This document shows positions 15,109 to 24,154 of a stretch of 64,000 bases of DNA, piece by piece; position 1 is the first letter of the stretch; each line of letters begins with the position of its first letter. Below the pieces are notes generated by a model. That model was not told the DNA's origin, ran no database searches, and saw only the letters and a list, made by a program, of their open reading frames with translations. A program made the translations under genes and the position numbers. The DNA lies in NCBI RefSeq assembly GCF_004217415.1, contig NZ_SHLI01000001.1, positions 1,178,001 to 1,242,000 of the forward strand, in the 5' to 3' direction. The stretch comes from Spiribacter vilamensis. GTDB lineage: Bacteria > Pseudomonadota > Gammaproteobacteria > Nitrococcales > Nitrococcaceae.

Positions 15109-16698
15109 CTAGAGCGAGGCCTCGAGCAGACGCCGGGTGTAGGGCTCACGCGGGTCCGTGAAAATACGCTCCGCCGATCCGGACTCCACTACCTGGCCGT
15201 TCTGCATCACGAGCATGCGATGGCTCATGGCGCGCACGATCTTCAGGTCATGGCTGATGAATACGTAGGCGAGGCCGTGGCGCGCCTGCAGGCCGCGCAG
15301 CAATTCCACCAGCTGGGTCTGGACCGTGCGATCGAGGGCCGAGGTGGGTTCATCGAGCACTATCACCGCCGGTTTCAGGACAATCGCCCGGGCCACCGCA
15401 ACGCGCTGACGCTGACCACCCGAGAGCTCGTGGGGGAAGCGCTCCGCCAGGTCCCGATCAAGGCCGACCTCCGCCAGTGCCTCGCGCGCCAGCTCGCCCC
15501 GCTCGGTGGCGTCCGCTCCGATCCGGTGCACCGCCAGTCCCTCACCGATAATCTGTTCGACCGACAGACGCGGGCTGAGACTGCCATAGGGGTCCTGGAA
15601 CACCACCTGGATGCGCCGGCGGAGCGGCCGCAGCGCGCGCTTGCCAAGGCGGCTGATGTCCCGATCCTCGAAGCGGATCTCGCCGGTGGCGGCCTGCAGC
15701 CGCAGCAACGCCATGCCGAGCGTCGTCTTGCCCGAGCCGCTCTCGCCCACCACCCCCAGCGTCTCGCCGGCACCGACCTCGAGATCGATGCCATCCACCG
15801 CCTTGAGATGACCCACCACGCGCTTTAGCAGGCCACCGCGGCGCGGGAACCAGACCCGCAGGTCACGGGCGGAAAGGATGGACTCGGTCGCGGTGACCGG
15901 TTGCGGCCGGCCGCTCGGCTCGGCGGCGAGCAGCGCCCGGGTATAGGCATGCCGCGGCTGCTCGAAAACCGTTTCGGCCTCCCCCTGCTCGACCACCCGG
16001 CCGTTCTGCATCACCGCCACTCGGTCGGCGACCCGGCGGACCACATTCAGATCGTGACTAATCAGCAGCATCGCCATGCCCAGCCGGCGCTTGAGATCGG
16101 CAAGCAGCTCGAGGATCTCCGCCTGGATGGTGACATCCAGCGCAGTGGTCGGCTCGTCGGCGATCAGCAGCCGCGGACTGTTCGCAATGGCCATGGCGAT
16201 CATCACGCGCTGGCGCTGCCCGCCGGAGAGCTGATGCGGGAAGGCCCCGAGGCGGCTCGAGGCCTCCGGCAGGCGCACCAGCTCGAGCAGCTCGACGATC
16301 CGGTCACGAGCCGCCGCGGCGCTCAGGCCCTGGTGGATGCGCAGCGCCTCGCCAATCTGTTTCTCCAGCGTATGCAGGGGATTGAGGGAGGTCATCGGCT
16401 CCTGGAAGATCATCCCCAGCACCCCGCCGCGAAAACGGCGCAGGGTGGCGGTATCGGCCCCGAGCAGCGCCTCGCCGTCGACCTGGATGCGCCCCGTGGG
16501 GTGGCTTGCCAGCGGGTACGGCAAAAGCTGGGGGATGGACAGGGCCGTGATCGACTTGCCCGAGCCGCTCTCCCCCACCAGCGCCAGCGTTTCACCGGCG
16601 TCGAGGGACAGGTTGACGCCGCTGACCGCCGTGGTCCGGGCGCTGCCCTGGCCGAACGCCACGGACAGATCCTCGATACGCAGCAGCGGCTCGCTCAC
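15109..16698 (-). CDS. yejF: Peptide ABC importer, fused ATPase subunit YejF
   Basis: 529 aa with two ATP-binding domains in one chain, as in E. coli YejF (529 aa). The first has [16 protein letters not shown] and [12 protein letters not shown]; the second has [16 protein letters not shown] and [12 protein letters not shown]. The domains are of the Opp/Dpp type and drive uptake of oligopeptides (in E. coli also microcin C) through YejB/YejE. The start overlaps the yejE stop by 4 bases. It ends the yejABEF operon; der follows 50 bases later on the same strand. Confidence 0.93.
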   Translation of the reverse strand: MSEPLLRIEDLSVAFGQGSARTTAVSGVNLSLDAGETLALVGESGSGKSITALSIPQLLPYPLASHPTGRIQVDGEALLGADTATLRRFRGGVLGMIFQEPMTSLNPLHTLEKQIGEALRIHQGLSAAAARDRIVELLELVRLPEASSRLGAFPHQLSGGQRQRVMIAMAIANSPRLLIADEPTTALDVTIQAEILELLADLKRRLGMAMLLISHDLNVVRRVADRVAVMQNGRVVEQGEAETVFEQPRHAYTRALLAAEPSGRPQPVTATESILSARDLRVWFPRRGGLLKRVVGHLKAVDGIDLEVGAGETLGVVGESGSGKTTLGMALLRLQAATGEIRFEDRDISRLGKRALRPLRRRIQVVFQDPYGSLSPRLSVEQIIGEGLAVHRIGADATERGELAREALAEVGLDRDLAERFPHELSGGQRQRVAVARAIVLKPAVIVLDEPTSALDRTVQTQLVELLRGLQARHGLAYVFISHDLKIVRAMSHRMLVMQNGQVVESGSAERIFTDPREPYTRRLLEASL

Positions 16699-17735
16699 GC
16701 CCCGTCTCCCCCGAAGGTCTTGCGCGGATCAAAGGCATCCCGCGCCGCCTCGCCGATGAACACCAGCAGCGAGAGCATGATCGCCAGCGTGAAAAACGCG
16801 GTGAGCCCCAGCCACGGCGCCTGCAGATTGTTCTTGCCCTGCGAGAGCAGCTCGCCCAGCGAGGGCGAGCCCGGCGGCAGCCCGAAGCCGAGGAAATCCA
16901 GCGAGGTGAGCGTCGTGATCGAGCCGGTGAGGATAAAGGGCATGAAGGTCACCGTGGCCACCATGGCATTGGGGAGGGCGTGGCGCACGATAATCACCCG
17001 ATCCGCCACGCCCAGCGCCCGGGCCGCCTTGACGTAGTCGAAGTTGCGCACGCGCAGGAACTCCGCCCGCACAACGCCCACCAGCTGTGTCCAGCTGAAC
17101 AACAGCATGATGCCCAGCAGCCACCAGAAGTTGGGCTGCACGAACCCCGCCATGATGATCAGCAGATAAAGCACCGGCAGACCGCCCCAGATCTCGATAA
17201 AGCGCTGGCCGAGCAGATCCACCTTACCGCCGAAATAGCCCTGGACGGCGCCCACCGCCACACCGATCACCGAGCTCGCAAGGGTCAGGGCGAGCCCGAA
17301 CAGCACCGAGAGGCGGAAGCCGTAGATCAGTCGCGCCAGCACATCCCGGGCCTGGTCGTCGGTGCCCAGCCAGTTGGCCGACGACGGCGGCGCGGGCGCC
17401 GCGGACTCGCTGGCGTAGTTGATGGTGTCGTAGTGATAGGGAATAGGTGGCCAGAGCATCCAGCCCCGGGCGTTGATCAGCTCGGCGACGTACTCGTCGC
17501 GATAGTCCGCCTCGGTGGGGAAGTCGCCACCAAAGGTGGTCTCCGGATAGCTCACCAGCACCGGCACATACCAGTCGCCGTCATAGTGCACGAGCAGCGG
17601 CCGGTCGTTGGCGATGAACTCGGCCGCCAGTGACAGCCCGAACAGCACCAGGAACAGCCAAAGCGACCACCAGCCGCGGCGGTTGGCACGAAACTGCGCC
17701 CAGCGGCGCTGGTTAATGGGGTTGAGTCGCGGCAA
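16695..17735 (-). CDS. yejE: Peptide ABC importer permease YejE
   Basis: 346 aa (E. coli 341). An N-terminal TM helix (about 22-40) is followed by a periplasmic loop of about 100 residues and the conserved LGTDDQARDVLARLIYGFRLS entry to the permease core. The core has further TM segments, with the EAA loop around RALGVADRVIIVRHALPNA and a glycine/proline pattern GFGLPPGSPSLGELL. It pairs with YejB to form the channel. It lies 5 bases after yejB and overlaps yejF. Confidence 0.93.
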   Translation of the reverse strand: MPRLNPINQRRWAQFRANRRGWWSLWLFLVLFGLSLAAEFIANDRPLLVHYDGDWYVPVLVSYPETTFGGDFPTEADYRDEYVAELINARGWMLWPPIPYHYDTINYASESAAPAPPSSANWLGTDDQARDVLARLIYGFRLSVLFGLALTLASSVIGVAVGAVQGYFGGKVDLLGQRFIEIWGGLPVLYLLIIMAGFVQPNFWWLLGIMLLFSWTQLVGVVRAEFLRVRNFDYVKAARALGVADRVIIVRHALPNAMVATVTFMPFILTGSITTLTSLDFLGFGLPPGSPSLGELLSQGKNNLQAPWLGLTAFFTLAIMLSLLVFIGEAARDAFDPRKTFGGDGA

Positions 17736-17740
17736 CCGGC

Positions 17741-18811
17741 TCAGCCCTCCCGTGACTCGAAGTCGATACGTGGATCCACCAACACATACATCAGGTCACC
17801 GAGCAGGTTGAGGACCAGCCCGATCAGGGTAAAGATGAAAAGGCTGCCGAACACCACCGGGTAGTCTCGGTTCACCACCGATTCGAAGCCGAGCAGCCCC
17901 AGGCCGTCGAGCGAGAAGATAACCTCGATGAGCAGTGCGCCGGTGAACAGCACCCCCACGAACGCCGCCGGAAAGCCCGCGATCACGATCAGCATGGCGT
18001 TGCGGAACACGTGGCCGTAGAGCACCCGCCGCTCGCTGACGCCCTTGGCCCGGGCGGTGGTGACGTACTGCTTGTTGATCTCCTCGAGAAAGGAGTTCTT
18101 GGTCAGCATGGTCAGACCGGCAAAGCCACCGATCACCATCGCCAGCACGGGCAGCACCAGGTGCCAGAGGTAATCGAGGATGCGGGCCGGCCAGGCCAGC
18201 TGCTCCCAGTTGTCGGAAACCAGTCCGCGCAGCGGGAACCAGTCGAGATAACCGCCACCGGCGAAGATCACGATCAGCAGGATGGCAAACAGGAACCCCG
18301 GGATCGCGTAGCCGACGATCACCACGGCACTGGTCCAGACGTCGAACGCCGAGCCGTCACGCACCGCCTTGCGGATCCCCAGCGGGATGGAGATGAGATA
18401 GGTCAGCACCAGCGTCCACAGCCCCAGCGATACCGACACCGGAAGTTTGTCGCCGATGAGCGCGAGTACCGTCTGATCGCGATAAAAGCTCTCGCCCAGA
18501 TCGAACCGGGCGTAATCACCGAGCATTTTCAGGAACCGCTCGTGGGCCGGCCGATCGAAGCCGAACTGCTCCTCGAGCTCGGCGATGTAGGCCGGATCGA
18601 GTCCCCGCCCGCCGCGGCTCTCGCCGGAGACCTCGTCCGCCGCCGCGCCGGAGAAACGGCTGGTGGACAGATCCGCCGTTCCCTGGACCTGGGCCATGAC
18701 CTGCTCGATCGGCCCGCCCGGGGCGAACTGCACGATCACGAAGTTGATCAGCAGCACCCCGATCAGCGTCGGGATCATCAGCACCAGCCGGCGGGCGAGG
18801 TACGCGTACAC
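17741..18811 (-). CDS. yejB: Peptide ABC importer permease YejB
   Basis: 356 aa (E. coli 364). It begins with the typical [19 protein letters not shown] membrane helix of OppB/DppB proteins, followed by the [11 protein letters not shown] motif, a periplasmic insert, and five further TM segments with the EAA-type loop [22 protein letters not shown]. It forms the inner-membrane pore with YejE. It is 24 bases from yejA upstream and 5 bases from yejE downstream. Confidence 0.93.
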   Translation of the reverse strand: MYAYLARRLVLMIPTLIGVLLINFVIVQFAPGGPIEQVMAQVQGTADLSTSRFSGAAADEVSGESRGGRGLDPAYIAELEEQFGFDRPAHERFLKMLGDYARFDLGESFYRDQTVLALIGDKLPVSVSLGLWTLVLTYLISIPLGIRKAVRDGSAFDVWTSAVVIVGYAIPGFLFAILLIVIFAGGGYLDWFPLRGLVSDNWEQLAWPARILDYLWHLVLPVLAMVIGGFAGLTMLTKNSFLEEINKQYVTTARAKGVSERRVLYGHVFRNAMLIVIAGFPAAFVGVLFTGALLIEVIFSLDGLGLLGFESVVNRDYPVVFGSLFIFTLIGLVLNLLGDLMYVLVDPRIDFESREG

Positions 18812-18835
18812 GGTCAGTGACTCGCTAGACGGACG

Positions 18836-20665
18836 TTAGCGGTTGTCGACCCGGGCGGCCCGCTCGGGGTCGACCCACCAGGTATCCAGCGCCAGCCCGT
18901 ACGGCGGGTTATCGGCAGGCCGGCCAAAGCGGTCCCAGTAGGCGATGCGGAAACGATCGATATACCAGTTGGGAATAGCGTAGAACCGCCACTGCAGGAC
19001 ACGATCCAGCGCCCGCGTCCGGGTGATCAGCGCGTCACGATCCGGGGCATCGACAACCTGCTCGACCAGATCGTCGATCACCGGATCGCAGACACCGGCG
19101 ACATTGCGGCTGCCATTGGTATCGGCGGCCTCACAGCTCCAGAAATCCCGCTGCTCGTTGCCCGGCGACAGGGACTGGGGCGCGACATGCACGGTCATGT
19201 CGAAGTCGAATGTCTCCATTCGATTCTGATACTGGGTCGGGTCGACGGTGCGAACGCTCACCTCGGCACCGAGCCGCTCGAGATTGCGCCTGAACGGCAG
19301 TACCACCCGCTCGAATGACGGCGACACCAACAGGATCTCGAAGCGCATCTCGCGCCCGGACTCGGTGTGTGTCAGCACATCGTCTTTCACCGTCCAGCCG
19401 GCCTCGCGCAGGAGCGTCAATGCCTGGCGGAGGTTGCGGCGCCGGGATGTCTCGGCCGTGCTCGGCGGCTGGTAGGCCTCGGTGAAGACCCGCTCCGGGA
19501 GCTGGTCGCGATACGGCTCGAGGCGCTCCCGTTCCGCGTCCGATGGCAGTCCGGTGGCCGCCAGCTCCGAGTTCTGGAAATAACTGCGGGTCCGTTTGTA
19601 GGCGCCGTAGAACAGATTCTCGTTGGTCCACTCGAAATCGAACGCGTAGCCGAGCGCCTCACGGACCTTCGGATCCGAGAAGATCGCGCGGCGGGTATTG
19701 AAGAAAAACCCCTGCATGCCGGCCGGTTGGTCATGCGGGATTTCGACCTTTTTCAACAACCCGTCATCCACGGCCGGCGTATCGTAGGCCGTTGCCCAGT
19801 TGCGCGCGACATTCTCGCGGCGCAGGTGGTACTCGCCGGCCTTGAGCGCCTGCAGCGCCACCGTGCCGTCGCGGTAATAGTCATAGCTGATGCGATCGAC
19901 GTTATAGCGACCCTGGTTGATGGGCAGATCCGCGGCCCAGTAGTCATCGACCCGCTCGTAGACCACCCGCCGGCCCTGCTCGACCTCGGCCACGCGATAG
20001 GGGCCGCTGCCGAGGGGCGGGGTGAGAGTCGTCGAACCGAAATCGCGATCCGCCCAGTAGTGCTCGGGCAGGACCGGCAGCTGACCGAGGATGAGCGGCA
20101 ACTCGGCATTGGCGGTGTCGGCGAAATGGAACACCACGGTATGCCGGTCGATGACCTCGGCCCGCTCCACGTCACGGTAGTACGCGCGATACTGCGGATG
20201 GCCGTCCTCGCGCAGCCGCCGGAATGTCCACGCGACATCGCTCGCGGTGATCGGCTCACCGTTATGGAAACGGGCAATCTCGCGGAGATTGAAGCGGACC
20301 CGGCTGTTGTCATCGGCCACGTCGATGGACTCGGCGATCAGCCCGTATTCGGTGAATGCCTCATCCAGCGTCCGCACGGTCAGGGTGTCATAGATGCGCC
20401 CGATGCCCTCCGCCGCGGTCCCGCGCAGGATGAACGGGTGCAGACTGTCGAAGGTGGACGCGGCGACGTTGGCGAGCTTGAGCGTGCCGCCGGTTGGTGC
20501 GTCCGGGTTGACGTAGTCGAGATGCTCGAATGCCGGCCCGTATTTCGGCTCGCCGTGCAGTGCCAGGGCATGCCGTGGCTCCGCCGCCGGGGTTGTCACC
20601 AGGCCGAGTAGCAGTCCCAGCGTGATCGCCCGGAGTGTCATGCGTATCGCATCGAGTGGCAGCAT
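18836..20665 (-). CDS. yejA: Periplasmic peptide-binding protein YejA
   Basis: 609 aa (E. coli 604). The start at 20665 is supported by AAGGAG six bases upstream. A signal peptide (TLRAITLGLLLGLVTTPAAA-like region, about 9-27) precedes an SBP_bac_5 fold with HGEPKYG, DYVNPDAPTGGTL and the FNLREIARFHNGEPITASDV core common to oligopeptide-binding proteins. It captures peptides for YejBEF. It is the first gene of the operon and is divergent from fabI, with 97 bases between them that must hold both promoters; I see no strong match to a sigma70 site on this side. Confidence 0.93.
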   Translation of the reverse strand: MLPLDAIRMTLRAITLGLLLGLVTTPAAEPRHALALHGEPKYGPAFEHLDYVNPDAPTGGTLKLANVAASTFDSLHPFILRGTAAEGIGRIYDTLTVRTLDEAFTEYGLIAESIDVADDNSRVRFNLREIARFHNGEPITASDVAWTFRRLREDGHPQYRAYYRDVERAEVIDRHTVVFHFADTANAELPLILGQLPVLPEHYWADRDFGSTTLTPPLGSGPYRVAEVEQGRRVVYERVDDYWAADLPINQGRYNVDRISYDYYRDGTVALQALKAGEYHLRRENVARNWATAYDTPAVDDGLLKKVEIPHDQPAGMQGFFFNTRRAIFSDPKVREALGYAFDFEWTNENLFYGAYKRTRSYFQNSELAATGLPSDAERERLEPYRDQLPERVFTEAYQPPSTAETSRRRNLRQALTLLREAGWTVKDDVLTHTESGREMRFEILLVSPSFERVVLPFRRNLERLGAEVSVRTVDPTQYQNRMETFDFDMTVHVAPQSLSPGNEQRDFWSCEAADTNGSRNVAGVCDPVIDDLVEQVVDAPDRDALITRTRALDRVLQWRFYAIPNWYIDRFRIAYWDRFGRPADNPPYGLALDTWWVDPERAARVDNR

Positions 20666-20762
20666 TCAGGGCTCCTTGTGACGTTAGTCAGTCGGCATGC
20701 TTGGCCATGCCAACGCTTTTGAGTAACGTACCGGTGATTCTTACAGGGGCAAAGGGGTTCCC

Positions 20763-21563
20763 ATGGGTTTTCTATCCAATCGCAAGGCACTGATCGTCGG
20801 TGTCGCCAGCAATCGCTCCATCGCCTGGGGCATTGCCGAGGCCATGCACCGCGAGGGCGCCGAGATCGCGCTCACCTACCAGAACGACAAGCTCAAGCGT
20901 CGGGTCGAGCAGTGCTCGAAGGCCTGTGGCGGCGGACCGGTGATGCCACTCGACGTCACCGACGACGCCCAGATCGATACCGTCTTCCAGGAGCTCTCCG
21001 ACACCTGGGGGCATCTGGACATCGTCGTCCACGCAGTCGGGTTCGCGCCGCGTGAAGAGCTCGAGGGCTCGTTCGTCGACAACACCACCCGTGGCGGCTA
21101 CGGCATGGCGCACGACATCAGCGCCTACAGCTTCGTCGCCCTGGCGCGTGGTGCGCGTCCCCTGATGCAGGGGCGCAATGGCAGCCTGCTGACGCTGACC
21201 TATCTCGGCGGCGAGCGCGCGCTGCCGAACTACAACGTCATGGGTCCAGCCAAGGCGAGCCTCGAGGCCTCGGTCCGCTACATGGCGAGCGACCTCGGCG
21301 GCGAAGGGATACGGGTAAATGCGGTATCGGCAGGCCCGATCCGGACGCTGGCCGCCTCGGGGATCGGCGATTTCCGCAAGATGCTGGACTTCAACGCCGC
21401 CGCGGCGCCCATGCGGCGAAACGTCAGCATCGACGAGGTGGGCAACACCAGCGCATTCCTGTGCTCCGACCTCGCCTCCGGGATTACCGGCGAGGTGGTT
21501 CACGTCGACGGCGGCTTCCACTCCGTCGCCCTCGCCGGGAGCGCCATGGGAGGCAGCGAGTAA
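20763..21563 (+). CDS. fabI: Enoyl-[acyl-carrier-protein] reductase (NADH) FabI
   Basis: 266 aa SDR-fold enzyme that makes the last reduction of each fatty-acid elongation cycle. The nucleotide motif [13 protein letters not shown] (13-25) and the FabI active-site pattern Tyr147...Tyr157-x6-Lys164 ([19 protein letters not shown]) identify it and separate it from ordinary SDR reductases. The start is supported by AAAGGGG about six bases upstream. It is a single gene, convergent with ppiD, with only six bases between the stops. Confidence 0.96.
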   Translation: MGFLSNRKALIVGVASNRSIAWGIAEAMHREGAEIALTYQNDKLKRRVEQCSKACGGGPVMPLDVTDDAQIDTVFQELSDTWGHLDIVVHAVGFAPREELEGSFVDNTTRGGYGMAHDISAYSFVALARGARPLMQGRNGSLLTLTYLGGERALPNYNVMGPAKASLEASVRYMASDLGGEGIRVNAVSAGPIRTLAASGIGDFRKMLDFNAAAAPMRRNVSIDEVGNTSAFLCSDLASGITGEVVHVDGGFHSVALAGSAMGGSE

Positions 21564-21569
21564 CCGCGC

Positions 21570-23483
21570 TCAGAGGTTGCGCTCGCGAACCTCGATATCG
21601 GTCCGGTCACGGAGTGCGGCAACCACCGCACTCACGCTGGCCTGCCCGTCCAGATCATTGAGCGTCTGCCGGAGCTGACTACGGCGCTCGTTATCCACCG
21701 CCGAGGCGTCACCCGACTCAACGGCCTCGACGACCACCGCCGCCCAGCCACCGGAGAGGCGACCGACACCCGCCCGATCACCCCGCTCGCCGTCGGCGGA
21801 GAGACGGAATCCGCGCTCGCGGACACCCGCCGGTAATGACCGGTCGTTACGATCGCTCCACTGAGGAGTGTTGTACTCGGCGTTGGCGACACGGTCAGTC
21901 GCCCGCTCGAGCGATTCGCCGTCGTTGACCGCATCGGCAATGGTCTCGGCGTCCGTCCGCGCCGCTTCGCTGGCCTTTTCGCGGCGATAGGCGGTTTCTG
22001 CTTCCTCGCGGACATCTTCCAGCGGCTGTACGCGCGCGGCACGGTAATCCGTCACCCGAATCACCGAGTAGCCTCCCTCCGAGCGCTCGATCAGGTCACT
22101 GTTCTCGCGTGTGTCCAGCATCGACTCGCTAAAGGCCGTCTCCAATACGGCCGAGTCGCTGGTAATCCCGCTGTCGGTCGTCGATTGCGCGATCCAGTCC
22201 GTGGAGCGGACCTCGAGCCCCGCCGCATCCGCGGCCGGCGCCAGTGTTGAGGGGTTCTCGAACGCAAGGGCTTCAATCTCGTTAGCGAGTTCCGTTACCC
22301 GGCGATCGGCCCGGTCCATGGCGATCTCGTCGCGGATCTGATCGCGCATCTCCTCGTACGGTGCCATGTCGGCGGCTTGAACACCGGTCACCTCGATCAG
22401 GTGCCAGCCGGATGATGTCCTCACCGGCTCGCTGAGCGCTCCCTCGTCGAGTGACCAGGCCGCTTCGGCAAACGCATCGGGGACATCACCCTGCTCGATT
22501 TCCCCGAGGGAGCCGCCGTTGGTGGCCGAGCCCGAATCGTCCGACACCGCCTCGGCGACCGCCGCAAAGGACTCGCCGCCACGTATCCGGTCACGCGCGT
22601 CGGCGATTTCCTCGCGCGCTGCCTCGACCGCAGCGTCATCCGCGCCCTCGGATACCGCCGCGAGGATATGCCGGACTTCCCGCGCCGCATCCTCGCCACT
22701 GCCCGTGGCACGCTCCTCGTAGCGCGCGCGGATGGCGTCCTCGGAGATATCGATCGTCTCTGCCACTGTCGCGGGGGATAGCGTCAGATAGCGTAGCTTG
22801 ACCTGTTCGGGCTCGCGGAACCGCTCGCGATTGTCCTCGTACCACGCCTGGAGGTCTTCATCGGTCATCTCGATGCCGTCGCGGTAGTCCCGCGCCGATA
22901 GCGCTGCCCATGCAAGCTCGCGACGCTGCGACTGCAACGCGATCAACCGATCGATCGTTTGTTCCGATGTAAAGGTTGTCGATTCCACCGCCCGTTGTAG
23001 CAGGGAGATGGACAGGTCGCGACGGATCTGTGCCTCGTACGCCTGCGCAGTCAGCCCGTTGCGCTCGAGCAGATCCTGATAGCGCTCGCGCGAGAAACTG
23101 CCGTCCACCTGGAACATCGACTGGCTGCGCACCGACTGGGAGACGTCCTCGTCGCTGGCGCGGAGACGCGAATCGCGGGCGTAGTTGAGCAACACCTGCC
23201 GGTCGATCAGCTGCTCGAGAACCCGGCGCCGAAGATCGTCGGTGCTGAACATGGAAGGATCGTACTGATCGCCCATCATGCGGCGAAGCTCGGACTGGCG
23301 CTGCTGGTAGGCCTGGTCGAGCTGAGTGCGGGTTATTTCGGTATCACCCACGGTCGCGACGACCTGTGGCCCCCCGCCACCGACATAGTTATAGAGCCCG
23401 AAGAGGGCGAAGGGGATGACCAGCAGGCCTACGATAACGTAGGCAATCCAGCCGCTGGTCCGATCTCTGATAGCTAGCAGCAT
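21570..23483 (-). CDS. ppiD: Periplasmic folding chaperone PpiD (PPIC-type)
   Basis: 637 aa. A short cytoplasmic start and one TM helix (WIAYVIVGLLVIPFALFGLY, about 12-31) anchor a SurA_N-like chaperone region (about 40-190) in the periplasm. One parvulin domain (about 265-365) has VRHILAAV, GGSLGEIEQGDVP and TSSGWHLIEV; two more chaperone segments follow. It assists outer-membrane and secreted proteins near the Sec translocon. The protein is strikingly rich in Asp/Glu, as in halophiles. It lies downstream of hupB and two tRNAs on the same strand, but a terminator at 23502-23524 separates them. Confidence 0.94.
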   Translation of the reverse strand: MLLAIRDRTSGWIAYVIVGLLVIPFALFGLYNYVGGGGPQVVATVGDTEITRTQLDQAYQQRQSELRRMMGDQYDPSMFSTDDLRRRVLEQLIDRQVLLNYARDSRLRASDEDVSQSVRSQSMFQVDGSFSRERYQDLLERNGLTAQAYEAQIRRDLSISLLQRAVESTTFTSEQTIDRLIALQSQRRELAWAALSARDYRDGIEMTDEDLQAWYEDNRERFREPEQVKLRYLTLSPATVAETIDISEDAIRARYEERATGSGEDAAREVRHILAAVSEGADDAAVEAAREEIADARDRIRGGESFAAVAEAVSDDSGSATNGGSLGEIEQGDVPDAFAEAAWSLDEGALSEPVRTSSGWHLIEVTGVQAADMAPYEEMRDQIRDEIAMDRADRRVTELANEIEALAFENPSTLAPAADAAGLEVRSTDWIAQSTTDSGITSDSAVLETAFSESMLDTRENSDLIERSEGGYSVIRVTDYRAARVQPLEDVREEAETAYRREKASEAARTDAETIADAVNDGESLERATDRVANAEYNTPQWSDRNDRSLPAGVRERGFRLSADGERGDRAGVGRLSGGWAAVVVEAVESGDASAVDNERRSQLRQTLNDLDGQASVSAVVAALRDRTDIEVRERNL

Positions 23484-23501
23484 GATCGGGTTCCATATAC
23501 C

Positions 23502-23524
23502 AAAAAGGCGCCAGTGGGCGCCTT
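23502..23524 (-). terminator. Rho-independent terminator after tRNA-Asp
   Basis: On the minus strand AAGGCGCC-CACT-GGCGCC is followed directly by five T. It ends the hupB/tRNA transcript about 20 bases past tRNA-Asp and about 20 bases before ppiD. Confidence 0.8.
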
Positions 23525-23542
23525 CCTGATGGTGGGATTGTA

Positions 23543-23619
23543 TGGCGGAGCGGACGGGATTCGAACCCGCGACCTCCGGCGTGACAGGCCGGCATTCTAA
23601 CCTGCTGAACTACCGCTCC
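23543..23619 (-). tRNA. tRNA-Asp(GTC)
   Basis: 77 bases with encoded CCA. Acceptor GGAGCGG/CCGCTCC and anticodon loop CTGTCAC give GTC. It lies 12 bases after tRNA-Val on the same strand. Confidence 0.96.
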
Positions 23620-23631
23620 GTTTTTTCACCT

Positions 23632-23707
23632 TGGTGGGTGGTGAGGGGTTCGAACCCCCGACATTCGCCTTGTAAGGGCGACGCTCTCCCAACTGAGCTA
23701 ACCACCC
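23632..23707 (-). tRNA. tRNA-Val(TAC)
   Basis: 76 bases with encoded CCA. Acceptor GGGTGGT/ACCACCC and anticodon loop CTTACAA give TAC. It begins only 15 bases after the hupB stop, so it is probably cotranscribed with hupB. Confidence 0.96.
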
Positions 23708-23722
23708 CTCGACAAGTAATCT

Positions 23723-23995
23723 CTAGTTTACCGCGTCCTTGAGCGCCTTGCCAGCCTTGAAACCCGGCACTTTCGACGCAGGGATGTCGATTGACTCCCC
23801 GGTGCGGGGGTTACGACCGGTCCGGGCTGCCCGCTCGCGGACCGTAAAGGTACCGAAGCCAACCAGTGTTACCTGGTCGCCCTGGTTCAGCGCATCGGTC
23901 ACCGTAGCGGCGAACGCGTCGACGGCCTTCGTGGCGTCGGCCTTGGAGAGGTCGGCCGATTCGGCGACGGCGTCAATGAGTTCGGACTTATTCAT
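23723..23995 (-). CDS. hupB: DNA-binding protein HU
   Basis: 90 aa, the exact length of HU-beta. It has the N-terminal helical dimer domain ([20 protein letters not shown]) and the DNA-binding arm with the signature [23 protein letters not shown] bends and compacts DNA. IHF is excluded because the arm and tail ([20 protein letters not shown]) are of HU type. It follows lon with a 159-base gap that holds a likely promoter, and two tRNA genes follow within 100 bases. Confidence 0.95.
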   Translation of the reverse strand: MNKSELIDAVAESADLSKADATKAVDAFAATVTDALNQGDQVTLVGFGTFTVRERAARTGRNPRTGESIDIPASKVPGFKAGKALKDAVN

Positions 23996-24110
23996 GAATG
24001 ATCCCCTTCGAAGTTATTCTATCAATGATCGCCGATGCGACCGATGCCGTGCATGCTATCGTTTTGGCCGCGCTGCGACAATCGCTCAGTGTGCCTAGGC
24101 AACGCCGCTT

Positions 24111-24140
24111 ATTTAGCATTGGCAGGCCGGCGACTGTCAA
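24111..24140 (-). promoter_or_regulatory. Candidate sigma70 promoter of hupB
   Basis: In the lon-hupB gap (23996-24154) the minus strand has TTGACA (24140-24135) and CTAAAT (24116-24111), 18 bases apart. This leaves a leader of about 110 bases before hupB. A short CCGCA-CTAA-TGCGG stem overlaps the lon stop just upstream. Confidence 0.45.
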
Positions 24141-24154
24141 ACCGCCCGCCCGCA